This document shows, piece after piece, positions 11,196 through 24,200 of a DNA stretch of 64,000 nucleotides. The notes under the pieces were generated by a model that saw nothing but the letters and a program-made list of their open reading frames with translations, was not told the origin of the DNA and made no database searches. Source of the DNA: Hippasteria phrygiana (Eukaryota > Echinodermata > Asteroidea > Valvatida > Goniasteridae); the NCBI GenBank assembly GCA_037893225.1, contig JAZGUH010000364.1:682001-746000 (forward strand), in the 5' to 3' direction. How positions within the stretch are numbered: the first letter of the stretch is position 1; every line of letters begins with the position of its first letter. Made by a program: the position numbers and the translations under genes.

Positions 11196-13127
11196 TGGCA
11201 TTAGCGGGATTCGAACCTGCGACTTCCGCGTTACCGTACCGGCGCTCTACCAACTGAGCTATCTTGCCCTATGTTGGCGGTCTCCCAAATTGTCATTGTC
11301 TTTGTTCGGGTGGGCGCTAGTCAGAAGTCATGAGCCCAGAATGCTGTATAGCCAGGATGACACCCAATTTTACGATACAAACTGGGAAGCGACATTGTGG
11401 GATCACTCATTGAGGATACGACTTTATATATATTTGAATACATTTTCACAGTGAACAAAGAAACTGACTGGAGCGGGATTCGAACCTGCGACCTCCGGGT
11501 TCCTTACCGGCGCGCTACCAACTGAGCTATATTGCCCTATGTCGGCGGTCTCCCAAATTGTCAGTATCTTTGTTCGGGTTGGCGCTAGTCAGAAGTCATA
11601 AACCCAGAATGCTGTATAGCTAGGGATCACACCCAATTTTACGATACAACATGGGAAGCGACATTGTGGGGATCACTCAATGAGGATACGACTTTTTAAC
11701 TGATAATTCGTCAAACAATCCACAACGGATACTGACTAGGTAAATTTAAATACATTTTCATAGTGAACAAAGAAACTGCCTGGAGCGGGATTCGAACCTG
11801 CGACCTCCGAGTTACCGCACGGGCGCTCTACCAACTGAGCTATCTTGGCCTTAGTTGACGGTCTTCCAAATTGTCATTGTTTTCGTTCGGGTGGGCGCTA
11901 GTCAGAAGTCATGAACCCAGAATGCTGTATAGCCAGGGATCACACCCAATTTAATAAAGAAACTGGCAGGAGAGGGATTCGAACCTGCGACTTTCATGTT
12001 ACCGTACCGGCGCTCAACCAACTGAGCTATCTTGCCCTATGTTGGCGGTCTCCCAAATTTTCAGTATTTTTGTTCGGGTGGGGGCTAGTCAGAAGTCATG
12101 AAACCCAGAATGCCGTCTAGCCACTGATCACACCCAATTTTACGATACAGTGTGGGAAGCGACATTGTGGGGATCACTCGATGAGGATACTTATTTTTAA
12201 CTGATAATTCGTCAAACAATCCACAAGGTAAATTTGAATACATTTTCACAGTGAACACAAACAACTGGCAGAATGGGGATTCGAACCTGCGACCTCCGGG
12301 TTACCTTACCGGCGCTCTACCAACTGAGCTATCTTGCCCTATATTGGCGGTCTCCCAAATTGTCAGTATCTTTGTTCAGGTGGGTGCTAGTCAGAAGTCA
12401 TGAACCCAGAATGCTGTATAGCCAGGGATCACACCCAATTTTACGATACAACCTGGGAAGCGACATTGTGGGAATCACTCAATGAGGATTCGACTTTTTA
12501 ACTTATTATTTGTCAATCCACAAGGAAAGCTGACTAGGTAAATTTGAATACAATTTTCACAGTGAACAAAGAAACTGGCAGGAGCGGGATTCGAACTTGC
12601 GACCTCCGAGTTACCACACGGGCGGTCTACCAACTGAGCTATCTTGCCCTATATTGGCGGTCTCCCAAATTGTCATTGTCTTTGTTCGGGTTGGCGCTAG
12701 TCAGAAGTCATAAACCCAGAATGCTGTATAGCCGGGGATCACACCCAATTTTGAGGATACGACTTTTTAACTTATTATTCGTCAATCCACAAGGAAAGCT
12801 GACTAGGTAAATTTGAATACAATTTTCACAGTGAACAAAGAAACTGGCATTAGCGGGATTCGAACCTGCGACTTCCGCGTTACCGTACCGGCGCTCTACC
12901 AACTGAGCTATCTTGCCCTATGTTGGCGGTCTCCATAATTGTCATTGTCTTTGTTCGGGTGGGCGCTAGTCAGAAGTCATGAGCCCAGAATGCTGTATAG
13001 CCAGGATGACACCCAATTTTACGATACAAACTGGGAAGCGACATTGTGGGATCACTCATTGAGGATACGACTTTATATATATTTGAATACATTTTCACAG
13101 TGAACAAAGAAACTGACTGGAGCGGGA

Positions 13128-15400
13128 TTCGAACCTGCGACCTCCTGGTTACCGTACCGGCGCTCTACCAACTGAGCTATCTTGCCCTATATTGGCGGTC
13201 TCCCAAAATGTCATTGTCTTTGTTCGGGTTGGCGCTAGTCAGAAGTCATGAACCCAGAATGCTGTATAGCCAGGGATCACACCCAATTTTACGATACAAC
13301 CTGGGAAGCGACATTGTGGGAATCACTCAATGAGAATAGGACTTTTTAACCTATAATTCGGCAAACAATCCGCAAGGGAAACTGACTAGGTGTATTTAAA
13401 TACATTTTCATAGTGAACAAAGAAACTGCCTGGAGCGGGATTCGAACCTGCGACCTCCGAGTTCCCGCACGGGCGCTCTACCAACTGAGCTATCTTGCCC
13501 TATATTGGGGGTCTCCCAAATTGTCATTGTCTTTGTTCGGGTTGGCGCTAGTCAGAAGTCATAAACCCAGAATGCTGTATAGCCGGGGATCACACCCAAT
13601 TTTACGATACAAACGGGGAAGCGACATTGTGGGGATCACTCATTGAGGATACGACTTTATATAAATTTGAATACATTTTCACAGTGAACAAAGAAACTGC
13701 CTGGAGCGGGATTCGAACCTGTGACCTCCGAGTTACCGCACGGGCGCTCTACCAACTGAGCTATCTTGCCCTATGTTGGCGGTCTTCCAAATTGTCATTG
13801 TCTTTGTTCGGGTGGGCGCTAGTCAGAAGTCATGAACCCAGAATGCTGTATAGCCAGGGATCACACCCAATTTTACGATACAACCTGGAAAGCGACATTG
13901 TGGGAATCACTCAATGAGGATACGACTTTTTAACTTATTATTCGCCTAGCTGACTAGGTAAATTTGAATACAATTTTCACAGTGAACAAAGAAACTGGCA
14001 GGAGCGGGATTCGAACTTGCGACCTGCGAATTACCGCACGGGCGGTCTACCAACTGAGCTATCTTGCCCTATATTGGCGGTCTCCCAAATTGTCATTGTC
14101 TTTGTTCGGGTTGGCGCTAGTCAGAAGTCATAAACCCAGAATGCTGTATAGCCGGGGAGCACACCCAATTTTACGATACATCCTGGGAAGCGACATTGTG
14201 GGAATCACTCATTGAGGATACGACTTTTTAACTTATTATTCGTCAATCCACAAGGGAAGCTGACTAGGTACATTTGAATTCAATTTTCACAGTGAACAAA
14301 GAAACTGGCTGGAGCGGGATTCGAACCTGCGACCTCCGGGTTATCGTACCGGCGCTCTACCAACTGAGCTATCTTGCCCCATATTGGCGGTCTCCCAAAT
14401 TGTCATTGTCTTTGTTCGGGTTGGCGCTAGTCAGAAGTCATGAACCCAGAATGCTGTATAGCCAGGGATCACACCCAATTTTACGATACAACCTTTGAAA
14501 CGACATTTTGGGGATCACTCATTGAGGATACGACTTTATATAGATTTGAATACATTTTCACAGTGAACAAAGAAACTGGCTGGAGCGGGATTCGAACCTG
14601 CGACATCCGGGTTCCTTACCGGCGCTCTACCAACTGAGCTATCTTACCGTATGTCGGCGGTCTCCCAAATTGTCAGTATCTTTGTTCGGGTGGGCGCTAG
14701 TCAGAAGTCATGAACCCAGAATGCTGTATAGCTAGGGATCACACCCAATTTTACGATACAACCTGGGAAGCGACATTGTGGGAATCACTCAATGAGAATA
14801 GGACTTTTTAACCTATAATTCGGGAAACAATCCGCAAGGGAAACTGACTAGGTATATTTAAATACATTCTCATAGTGAACAAAGAAACTGCCTGGAGCGG
14901 GATTCGAACCTGCGACCTCCGAGTTCCCGCACGGGCGCTCTACCAACTGAGCTATCCTGCCCTATATTGGCGGTCTCCCAAATTGCCATTGTCTTTGTTC
15001 GGGTTGGCGCTAGTCAGAAGTCATAAACCCAGAATGCTGTATGGCCGGGGATCACACCCAATTTTAAAATACAACCTGGGAAGCGACATTGTGGGGATCA
15101 CTCATTGAGGATACGACTTTATATAAATTTAAATACATTTTCACTGTGAACAAAGAAAGTGGCTGGAGCGGGATTAGAACCGGGTTCCTTACCGGCGCTC
15201 TACCAACTGAGCTATCTTGGCCTATGTTGGCGGTCTCCCAAATTGTCATTGTCTTTGTTCAGGTGGGCGCTAGTCAGAAGTCATGAACCAAGAATGCTGT
15301 ATAGCCAGGGATCACACCAAATTTTACGATACAACCTGGGAAGCGACATTGTGGGGATCACTCATTGAGGATACGACTTTATATAGATTTGAATACGTTT
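13128..15400 (-). repeat. Mixed block between the left zone and the homogenised centre
   Basis: Cores start at 13427, 13698, 13996, 14306, 14577, 14889 and 15160. Long and short monomers alternate irregularly. The linker before 13996 has a 12-bp deletion (attcgcctagctgactagg). The linker near 14493-14510 has clustered substitutions (acctttgaaacgacattttg). The cores at 13427 and 14889 carry GGG at the anticodon position, from gttcccgcac on the plus strand, instead of GGT. Confidence 0.8.
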
Positions 15401-15728
15401 TCACAGTGAACAAAGAAACTGGCTGGAGCGGGATTCGAACCTGCGACCTCCGGGTTCCTTACCGGCGCTCTACCAACTGAGCTATCTTGCCCTATGTCGG
15501 CGGTCTCCCAAATTGTCAGTATCTTTGTTCGGGTGGGCGCTAGTCAGAAGTCATAAACCCAGAATGCTGTATAGCCAGGGATCACACCCAATGTTACGAT
15601 ACAACCTGGGAAGCGACATTGTGGGAATCACTCAATGAGGATACGACTTTTTAACTTATTATTCGTCAATCCACAAGGAAAGCTGACTAGGTAAATTTGA
15701 ATACAATTTTCACAGTGAACAAAGAAAC

Positions 15729-15801
15729 TGGTAGGAGCGGAATTCGAACTTGCGACCTCCAAATTACAGCACGGGCGGTCTACCAACTGAGCTATCTTGC
15801 C
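15729..15801 (-). pseudogene. Class A tRNA-like core (decayed boxes, EcoRI mark)
   Basis: The plus strand reads gagcggaattcgaacttgcg and then cctccaaattacagcacggg. The B box is AGTTCGAATTC, with changes at both ends. The D stem is GCTC/GACC, with one mismatch. The bases at 34-36 are TGT, still a Thr anticodon but next to C33. The change creates a GAATTC site in every class A monomer, useful for a restriction ladder. Class A is one of the commonest units of the homogenised centre (cores at 17394, 18245, 19096, 20803, 21654, 23357, 23937 and onwards). Confidence 0.7.
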
Positions 15802-17084
15802 CTATATTGGCGGTCTCCCAAATTGTCATTGTCTTTGTTCGGGTTGCCGCTAGTCAGAAGTGATGAACCCAGAATGCTGTATAGCCAGGGATCACACCCA
15901 ATTTTACGATACAACCTGGGAAGCGACATTGTGGGGATCACTCATTGAGGATACGACTTTATACAGATTTGAATACATTTTCACAGTGAACAAAGAAACT
16001 GGCAGGAGCGGGATTCGAACCTCCGACTTCCGCGTTACCGTACCGGCGCTCTACCAACTGAGCTATCTTGGCCTATGTTGGCGGTCTCCCAAATTGTCAT
16101 TGTCTTTGTTCGGGTGGGCGCTAGTCAGAAGTCATGAACCCAGAATGCTGTATAGCCAGGGATCACACCAAATTTTACGATACAACCTGGGAAGCGACAT
16201 TGTGGGGATCACTCATTGAGGATACGACTTTATATAGATTTGAATACATTTTCACAGTGAACAAAGAAACTGGCTGGAGCGGGATTCGAACCTGCGACCT
16301 CCGGGTTCCTTACCGGCGCTCTACCAACTGAGCTATCTTGGCCTATGTTGGCGGTCTCCCAAATTGTCATTGTCTTTATTCGGGTGGGCGCTAGTCAGAA
16401 GTCATGAACCCAGAAAATGCTGTATAGCCAGGGATGACACCCAATTTTACGATACAAACTGGGAAGCGACATTGTGGGGATCACTCATTGAGGATACGAC
16501 TTTATATAAATTTGAATACATTTTCACAGTGAACAAAGAAACTGACTGGAGCGGGATTCGAACCTGCGACATCCGGGTTACCGTACCAGCGCTCTACCAA
16601 CTGAGCTATCTTGCCCTATATTGGCGGTCTCCCAAATTGTCATTGTCTTTGTTCGGGTTGGCGCTAGTCAGAAGTGATGAACCCAGAATGCTGTATAGCC
16701 AGGGATCACACCCAATTTTACGATACAACCTGGGAAGCGACATTGTCGGGATCACTCATTGAGGATACGACTTTATACAGATTTGAATACATTTTCACGG
16801 TGAACAAAGAAACTGGCAGGAGCGGGATTCGAACCTCCGACTTCCGCGTTACCGTACCGGCGCTCTACCAACTGAGCTATCTTGGCCTATGTTGGCGGTC
16901 TCCCAAATTGTCATTGTCTTTGTTCGGGTGGGCGCTAGTCAGAAGTCATGAACCCAGAATGCTGTATAGCCAGGGATCACACCAAATTTTACGATACAAC
17001 CTGGGAAGCGACATTGTGGGGATCACTCATTGAGGATACGACTTTATATAGATTTGAATACATTTTCACAGTGAACAAAGAAAC

Positions 17085-17156
17085 TGGCTGGAGCGGGATT
17101 CGAACCTGCGACCTCCGGGTTCCTTACCGGCGCTCTACCAACTGAGCTATCTTGCC
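17085..17156 (-). pseudogene. Class D tRNA-like core (1-bp deletion in anticodon arm)
   Basis: The plus strand reads cgggttccttaccggcgc, one base shorter than cgggttaccgtaccggcgc. The core is 72 bp and the anticodon loop loses a base. A and B boxes are intact, so promoter function could persist without tRNA function. Class D is the most regular unit of the 15.4-43 kb zone, for example at 16271, 17936, 18787, 20494, 21345, 23048, 25331, 26182, 27615, 28737, 30752, 31914, 33928, 35672 and 42961. It first appears at 2647. Confidence 0.7.
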
Positions 17157-20100
17157 CTATGTCGGCGGTCTCCCAAATTGTCAGTATCTTTGTTCGGGTG
17201 GGCGCTAGTCAGAAGTCATAAACCCAGAATGCTGTATAGCCAGGGATCACACCCAATGTTACGATACAACCTGGGAAGCGACATTGTGGGAATCACTCAA
17301 TGAGGATACGACTTTTTAACTTATTATTCGTCAATCCACAAGGAAAGCTGACTAGGTAAATTTGAATACAATTTTCACAGTGAACAAAGAAACTGGTAGG
17401 AGCGGAATTCGAACTTGCGACCTCCAAATTACAGCACGGGCGGTCTACCAACTGAGCTATCTTGCCCTATATTGGCGGTCTCCCAAATTGTCATTGTCTT
17501 TGTTCGGGTTGCCGCTAGTCAGAAGTGATGAACCCAGAATGCTGTATGGCCAGGGATCACACCCAATTTTACGATACAACCTGGGAAGCGACATTGTGGG
17601 GATCACTCATTGAGGATACGACTTTATACAGATTTGAATACATTTTCACAGTGAACAAAGAAACTGGCAGGAGCGGGATTCGAACCTCCGACTTCCGCGT
17701 TACCGTACCGGCGCTCTACCAACTGAGCTATCTTGGCCTATGTTGGCGGTCTCCCAAATTGTCATTGTCTTTGTTCGGGTGGGCGCTAGTCAGAAGTCAT
17801 GAACCCAGAATGCTGTATAGCCAGGGATCACACCAAATTTTACGATACAACCTGGGAAGCGACATTGTGGGGATCACTCATTGAGGATACGACTTTATAT
17901 AGATTTGAATACATTTTCACAGTGAACAAAGAAACTGGCTGGAGCGGGATTCGAACCTGCGACCTCCGGGTTCCTTACCGGCGCTCTACCAACTGAGCTA
18001 TCTTGCCCTATGTCGGCGGTCTCCCAAATTGTCAGTATCTTTGTTCGGGTGGGCGCTAGTCAGAAGTCATAAACCCAGAATGCTGTATAGCCAGGGATCA
18101 CACCCAATGTTACGATACAACCTGGGAAGCGACATTGTGGGAATCACTCAATGAGGATACGACTTTTTAACTTATTATTCGTCAATCCACAAGGAAAGCT
18201 GACTAGGTAAATTTGAATACAATTTTCACAGTGAACAAAGAAACTGGTAGGAGCGGAATTCGAACTTGCGACCTCCAAATTACAGCACGGGCGGTCTACC
18301 AACTGAGCTATCTTGCCCTATATTGGCGGTCTTCCAAATTGTCATTGTCTTTGTTCGGGTTGCCGCTAGTCAGAAGTGATGAACCCAGAATGCTGTATAG
18401 CCAGGGATCACACCCAATTTTACGATACAACCTGGGAAGCGACATTGTGGGGATCACTCATTGAGGATACGACTTTATACAGATTTGAATACATTTTCAC
18501 AGTGAACAAAGAAACTGGCAGGAGCGGGATTCGAACCTCCGACTTCCGCGTTACCGTACCGGCGCTCTACCAACTGAGCTATCTTGGCCTATGTTGGCGG
18601 TCTCCCAAATTGTCATTGTCTTTGTTCGGGTGGGCGCTAGTCAGAAGTCATGAACCCAGAATGCTGTATAGCCAGGGATCACACCAAATTTTACGATACA
18701 ACCTGGGAAGCGACATTGTGGGGATCACTCATTGAGGATACGACTTTATATAGATTTGAATACATTTTCACAGTGAACAAAGAAACTGGCTGGAGCGGGA
18801 TTCGAACCTGCGACCTCCGGGTTCCTTACCGGCGCTCTACCAACTGAGCTATCTTGCCCTATGTCGGCGGTCTCCCAAATTGTCAGTATCTTTGTTCGGG
18901 TGGGCGCTAGTCAGAAGTCATAAACCCAGAATGCTGTATAGCCAGGGATCACACCCAATGTTACGATACAACCTGGGAAGCGACATTGTGGGAATCACTC
19001 AATGAGGATACGACTTTTTAACTTATTATTCGTCAATCCACAAGGAAAGCTGACTAGGTAAATTTGAATACAATTTTCACAGTGAACAAAGAAACTGGTA
19101 GGAGCGGAATTCGAACTTGCGACCTCCAAATTACAGCACGGGCGGTCTACCAACTGAGCTATCTTGCCCTATATTGGCGGTCTTCCAAATTGTCATTGTC
19201 TTTGTTCGGGTTGCCGCTAGTCAGAAGTCATCAACCCAGAATGCTGTATAGTCAGGGATCACACCCAATTTTACGATACAACCTGGGAAGCGACATTGTG
19301 GGGATCACTCATTGAGGATACGACTTTATATAAATTTGAATACATTTTCACAGTGAACAAAGAAACTGGCTGGAGCGGGATTCGAACATGCGACCTCCGA
19401 GTTACCGCACGGGCGGTCTACCATCTGAGCTATCTTGCCCTATGTTTTTCGGTCTTCCAAATTGTCATTGTCTTTGTTCGGGTGGGCGCTAGTCAGAAGT
19501 CATCAACCCAGAATGCTGTATAGCCAGGGATCACTCCCAATTTTACGATACAACATGGGAAGCGACATTGTGGGAATCACTCAATGAGTGATACGACTTT
19601 TTAACTTATTATTCGTCAATCCACAAGGAAAGCTGACTAGGTAAATTTGAATACAATTTTCACAGTGAACAAAGAAACTGGCTGGAGCGGGATTCGAACC
19701 TGCGACTTCCGCGTTACCGTACCGGCGCTCTACCAACTGAGCTATCTTGGCCTATGTTGGCGGTCTCCCAAATTGTCATTGTCTTTGTTCGGGTGGGCGC
19801 TAGTCAGAAGTCATGAACCCAGAAAATGCTGTATAGCCAGGGATGACACCCAATTTTACGATACAAACTGGGAAGCGACATTGTGGGGATCACTCATTGA
19901 GGATACGACTTTATATAAATTTGAATACATTTTCACAGTGAACAAAGAAACTGACTGGAGCGGGATTCGAACCTGCGACATCCGGGTTACCGTACCAGCG
20001 CTCTACCAACTGAGCTATCTTGCCCTATATTGGCGGTCTCCCAAATTGTCATTGTCTTTGTTCGGGTTGGCGCTAGTCAGAAGTGATGAATCCAGAATGC

Positions 20101-21254
20101 TGTATAGCCAGGGATCACACCCAATTTTACGATACAACCTGGGAAGCGACATTGTGGGGATCACTCATTGAGGATACGACTTTATACAGATTTGAATACA
20201 TTTTCACAGTGAACAAAGAAACTGGCAGGAGCGGGATTCGAACCTCCGACTTCCGCGTTACCGTACCGGCGCTCTACCAACTGAGCTATCTTGGCCTATG
20301 TTGGCGGTCTCCCAAATTGTCATTGTCTTTGTTCGGGTGGGCGCTAGTCAGAAGTCATGAACCCAGAATGCTGTATAGCCAGGGATCACACCAAATTTTA
20401 CGATACAACCTGGGAAGCGACATTGTGGGGATCACTCATTGAGGATACGACTTTATATAGATTTGAATACATTTTCACAGTGAACAAAGAAACTGGCTGG
20501 AGCGGGATTCGAACCTGCGACCTCCGGGTTCCTTACCGGCGCTCTACCAACTGAGCTATCTTGCCCTATGTCGGCGGTCTCCCAAATTGTCAGTATCTTT
20601 GTTCGGGTGGGCGCTAGTCAGAAGTCATAAACCCAGAATGCTGTATAGCCAGGGATCACACCCAATGTTACGATACAACCTGGGAAGCGACATTGTGGGA
20701 ATCACTCAATGAGGATACGACTTTTTAACTTATTATTCGTCAATCCACAAGGAAAGCTGACTAGGTAAATTTGAATACAATTTTCACAGTGAACAAAGAA
20801 ACTGGTAGGAGCGGAATTCGAACTTGCGACCTCCAAATTACAGCACGGGCGGTCTACCAACTGAGCTATCTTGCCCTATATTGGCGGTCTCCCAAATTGT
20901 CATTGTCTTTGTTCGGGTTGCCGCTAGTCAGAAGTGATGAACCCAGAATGCTGTATAGCCAGGGATCACACCCAATTTTACGATACAACCTGGGAAGCGA
21001 CATTGTGGGGATCACTCATTGAGGATACGACTTTATACAGATTTGAATACATTTTCACAGTGAACAAAGAAACTGGCAGGAGCGAGATTCGAACCTCCGA
21101 CTTCCGCGTTACCGTACCGGCGCTCTACCAACTGAGCTATCTTGGCCTATGTTGGCGGTCTCCCAAATTGTCATTGTCTTTGTTCGGGTGGGCGCTAGTC
21201 AGAAGTCATGAACCCAGAATGCTGTATAGCCAGGGATCACACCAAATTTTACGA

Positions 21255-24200
21255 TACAACCTGGGAAGCGACATTGTGGGGATCACTCATTGAGGATACG
21301 ACTTTATATAGATTTGAATACATTTTCACAGTGAACAAAGAAACTGGCTGGAGCGGGATTCGAACCTGCGACCTCCGGGTTCCTTACCGGCGCTCTACCA
21401 ACTGAGCTATCTTGCCCTATGTCGGCGGTCTCCCAAATTGTCAGTATCTTTGTTCGGGTGGGCGCTAGTCAGAAGTCATAAACCCAGAATGCTGTATAGC
21501 CAGGGATCACACCCAATGTTACGATACAACCTGGGAAGCGACATTGTGGGAATCACTCAATGAGGATACGACTTTTTAACTTATTATTCGTCAATCCACA
21601 AGGAAAGCTGACTAGGTAAATTTGAATACAATTTTCACAGTGAACAAAGAAACTGGTAGGAGCGGAATTCGAACTTGCGACCTCCAAATTACAGCACGGG
21701 CGGTCTACCAACTGAGCTATCTTGCCCTATATTGGCGGTCTCCCAAATTGTCATTGTCTTTGTTCGGGTTGCCGCTAGTCAGAAGTCATCAACCCAGAAT
21801 GCTGTATAGTCAGGGATCACACCCAATTTTACGATACAACCTGGGAAGCGACATTGTGGGGATCACTCATTGAGGATACGACTTTATATAAATTTGAATA
21901 CATTTTCACAGTGAACAAAGAAACTGGCTGGAGCGGGATTCGAACATGCGACCTCCGAGTTACCGCACGGGCGGTCTACCAACTGAGCTATCTTGCCCTA
22001 TATTGGCGGTCTCCCAAATTGTCATTGTCTTTGTTCGGGTTGGCGCTAGTCAGAAGTCATAAACCCAGAATGCTGTATAGCCAGGGATCACACCCAATTT
22101 TACGATACAACCTGGGAAGCGACATTGTGGGAATCACTCAATGAGTGATACGACTTTTTAACTTATTATTCGTCAATCCACAAGGAAAGCTGACTAGGTA
22201 AGTTTGAATACAATTTTCACAGTGAACAAAGAAACTGGCCGGAGCGGGATTCGAACCTGCGACTTCCGCGTTACCGTACCGGCGCTCTACCAACTGAGCT
22301 ATCTTGGACTATGTTGGCGGTCTCCCAAATTGTCATTGTCTTTGTTCGGGTGGGCGCTAGTCAGAAGTCATGAACCCAGAATGCTGTATAGCCAGGGATG
22401 ACACCCAATTTTACGATACAAACTGGGAAGCGACATTGTGGGGATCACTCATTGAGGATACGACTTTATATAAATTTGAATACATTTTCACAGTGAACAA
22501 AGAAACTGACTGGAGCGGGATTCGAACCTGCGACATCCGGGTTACCGTACCAGCGCTCTACCAACTGAGCTATCTTGCCCTATATTGGCGGTCTCCCAAA
22601 TTGTCATTGTCTTTGTTCGGGTTGGCGCTAGTTAGAAGTGATGAACCCAGATGCTGTATAGCCAGGGATCACACCCAATTTTACGATACAACCTGGGAAG
22701 CGACATTGTGGGGATCACTCATTGAGGATACGACTTTATATAGATTTGAATACATTTTCACAGTGAACAAAGAAACTGGCTGGAGCGGGATTGGAACCTG
22801 CGACCTCCGCGTTACCGTACCGCCGCTCTACCAACTGAGCTATCTTGGCCTATGTTGGCGGTCTCCCAAATTGTCATTGTCTTTGTTCGGGAGGGCGCTA
22901 GTCAGAAGTCATGAACCCAGAATGCTGTATAGCCAGGGATCACACCAAATTTTACGATACAACCTGGGAAGCGACATTGTGGGGATCACTCATTGAGGAT
23001 ACGACTTTATATAGATTTGAATACATTTTCACAGTGAACAAAGAAACTGGCTGGAGCGGGATTCGAACCTGCGACCTCCGGGTTCCTTACCGGCGCTCAA
23101 CCAACTGAGCTATCTTGCCCTATGTCGGCGGTCTCCCAAATTGTCAGTATCTTTGTTCGGGTGGGCGCTAGTCAGAAGTCATCAACCCAGAATGCTGTAT
23201 AGCCAGGGATCACACCCAATTTTACGATACAACCTGGGAAGCGACATTGTGGGAATCACTCAATGAGGATACGACTTTTTAACTTATTATTCGTCAATCC
23301 ACAAGGAAAGCTCACTAGGTAAATTTGAATACAATTTTCACAGTGAACAAAGAAACTGGCAGGAGCAGAATTCGAACTTGCGACCTCCAAATTACCGCAC
23401 GGGCGGTCTACCAACTGAGCTATCTTGCCCTATATTGGCGGTCTCCCAAATTGTCATTGTCTTTGTTCGGGTTGCCGCTAGTCAGAAGTCATAAACCCAG
23501 AATGCTGTATAGCCAGGGATCACACCCAATTTTACGATACAACCTGGGAAGCGACATTGTGGGGATCACTCATTGAGGATACGACTTTATATAGATTTGA
23601 ATACATTTTCACAGTGAACAAAGAAACTGGCTGGAGCGGGATTCGAACCTGCGACCTCCGGGTTCCTTACCGGCGCTCTACCAACTGAGCTATCTTGCCC
23701 TATGTCGGCGGTCTCCCAAATTGTCAGTATCTTTGTTCGGGTGGGCGCTAGTCAGAAGTCATAAACCCAGAATGCTGTATAGCCAGGGATCACACCCAAT
23801 GTTACGATACAACCTGGGAAGCGACATTGTGGGAATCACTCAATGAGGATACGACTTTTTAACTTATTATTCGTCAATCCACAAGGAAAGCTGACTAGGT
23901 AAATTTGAATACAATTTTCACAGTGAACAAAGAAACTGGTAGGAGCGGAATTCGAACTTGCGACCTCCAAATTACAGCACGGGCGGTCTACCAACTGAGC
24001 TATCTTGCCCTATATTGGCGGTCTCCCAAATTGTCATTGTCTTTGTTCGGGTTGCCGCTAGTCAGAAGTCATCAACCCAGAATGCTGTATAGTCAGGGAT
24101 CACACCCAATTTTACGATACAACCTGGGAAGCGACATTGTGGGGATCACTCATTGAGGATACGACTTTATATAAATTTGAATACATTTTCACAGTGAACA

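Larger units (their letters stand above)
9830..13127. repeat. 1,649-bp tandem duplication (two copies)
   Basis: Copy 1 is about 9830-11478 and copy 2 about 11479-13127. Cores at 10128, 10315, 10617, 10927, 11196 and 11465 correspond to 11777, 11964, 12266, 12576, 12845 and 13114 at a constant offset of 1,649 bp. Each copy carries a 187-bp truncated monomer and a 269-bp monomer with an internal 41-bp deletion, so shared damage proves that the segment was copied as a block. I saw only a few differences, for example tctcccaaattg in copy 1 and tctccataattg in copy 2. Both outer breakpoints fall inside tRNA-like cores. Confidence 0.9.
15400..19330 (-). repeat. 851-bp trimer higher-order repeat block (A-B-D)
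   Basis: Cores start at 15420, 15729 (A), 16000 (B), 16271 (D), 16543 (C), 16814 (B), 17085 (D), 17394 (A), 17665 (B), 17936 (D), 18245 (A), 18516 (B), 18787 (D) and 19096 (A). The A-B-D trimer is 271 + 271 + 309 = 851 bp and repeats with almost no change at 17394, 18245 and 19096. I saw only single-base differences, such as gtatggcc for gtatagcc near 17546. Such high identity indicates recent unequal exchange or conversion. Confidence 0.9.

Noticed and set aside
11059..11253. Minus-strand open frames of 61-64 codons (11059, 12708, 15064, 36427)
   Set aside because: They occur only where a monomer-specific indel opens the frame through a tRNA-like core. Neighbouring monomers lack them.
19647..20171. 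174-codon plus-strand open frame, and similar frames up to 208 codons (22370-22996, 24653-25279)
   Set aside because: They are antisense to two or three tRNA-like cores and exist because small indels kept the frame open across adjacent monomers. Standard monomers of 271 and 310 bp shift the frame by one each time. There is no start context, domain or sequence outside the repeat.
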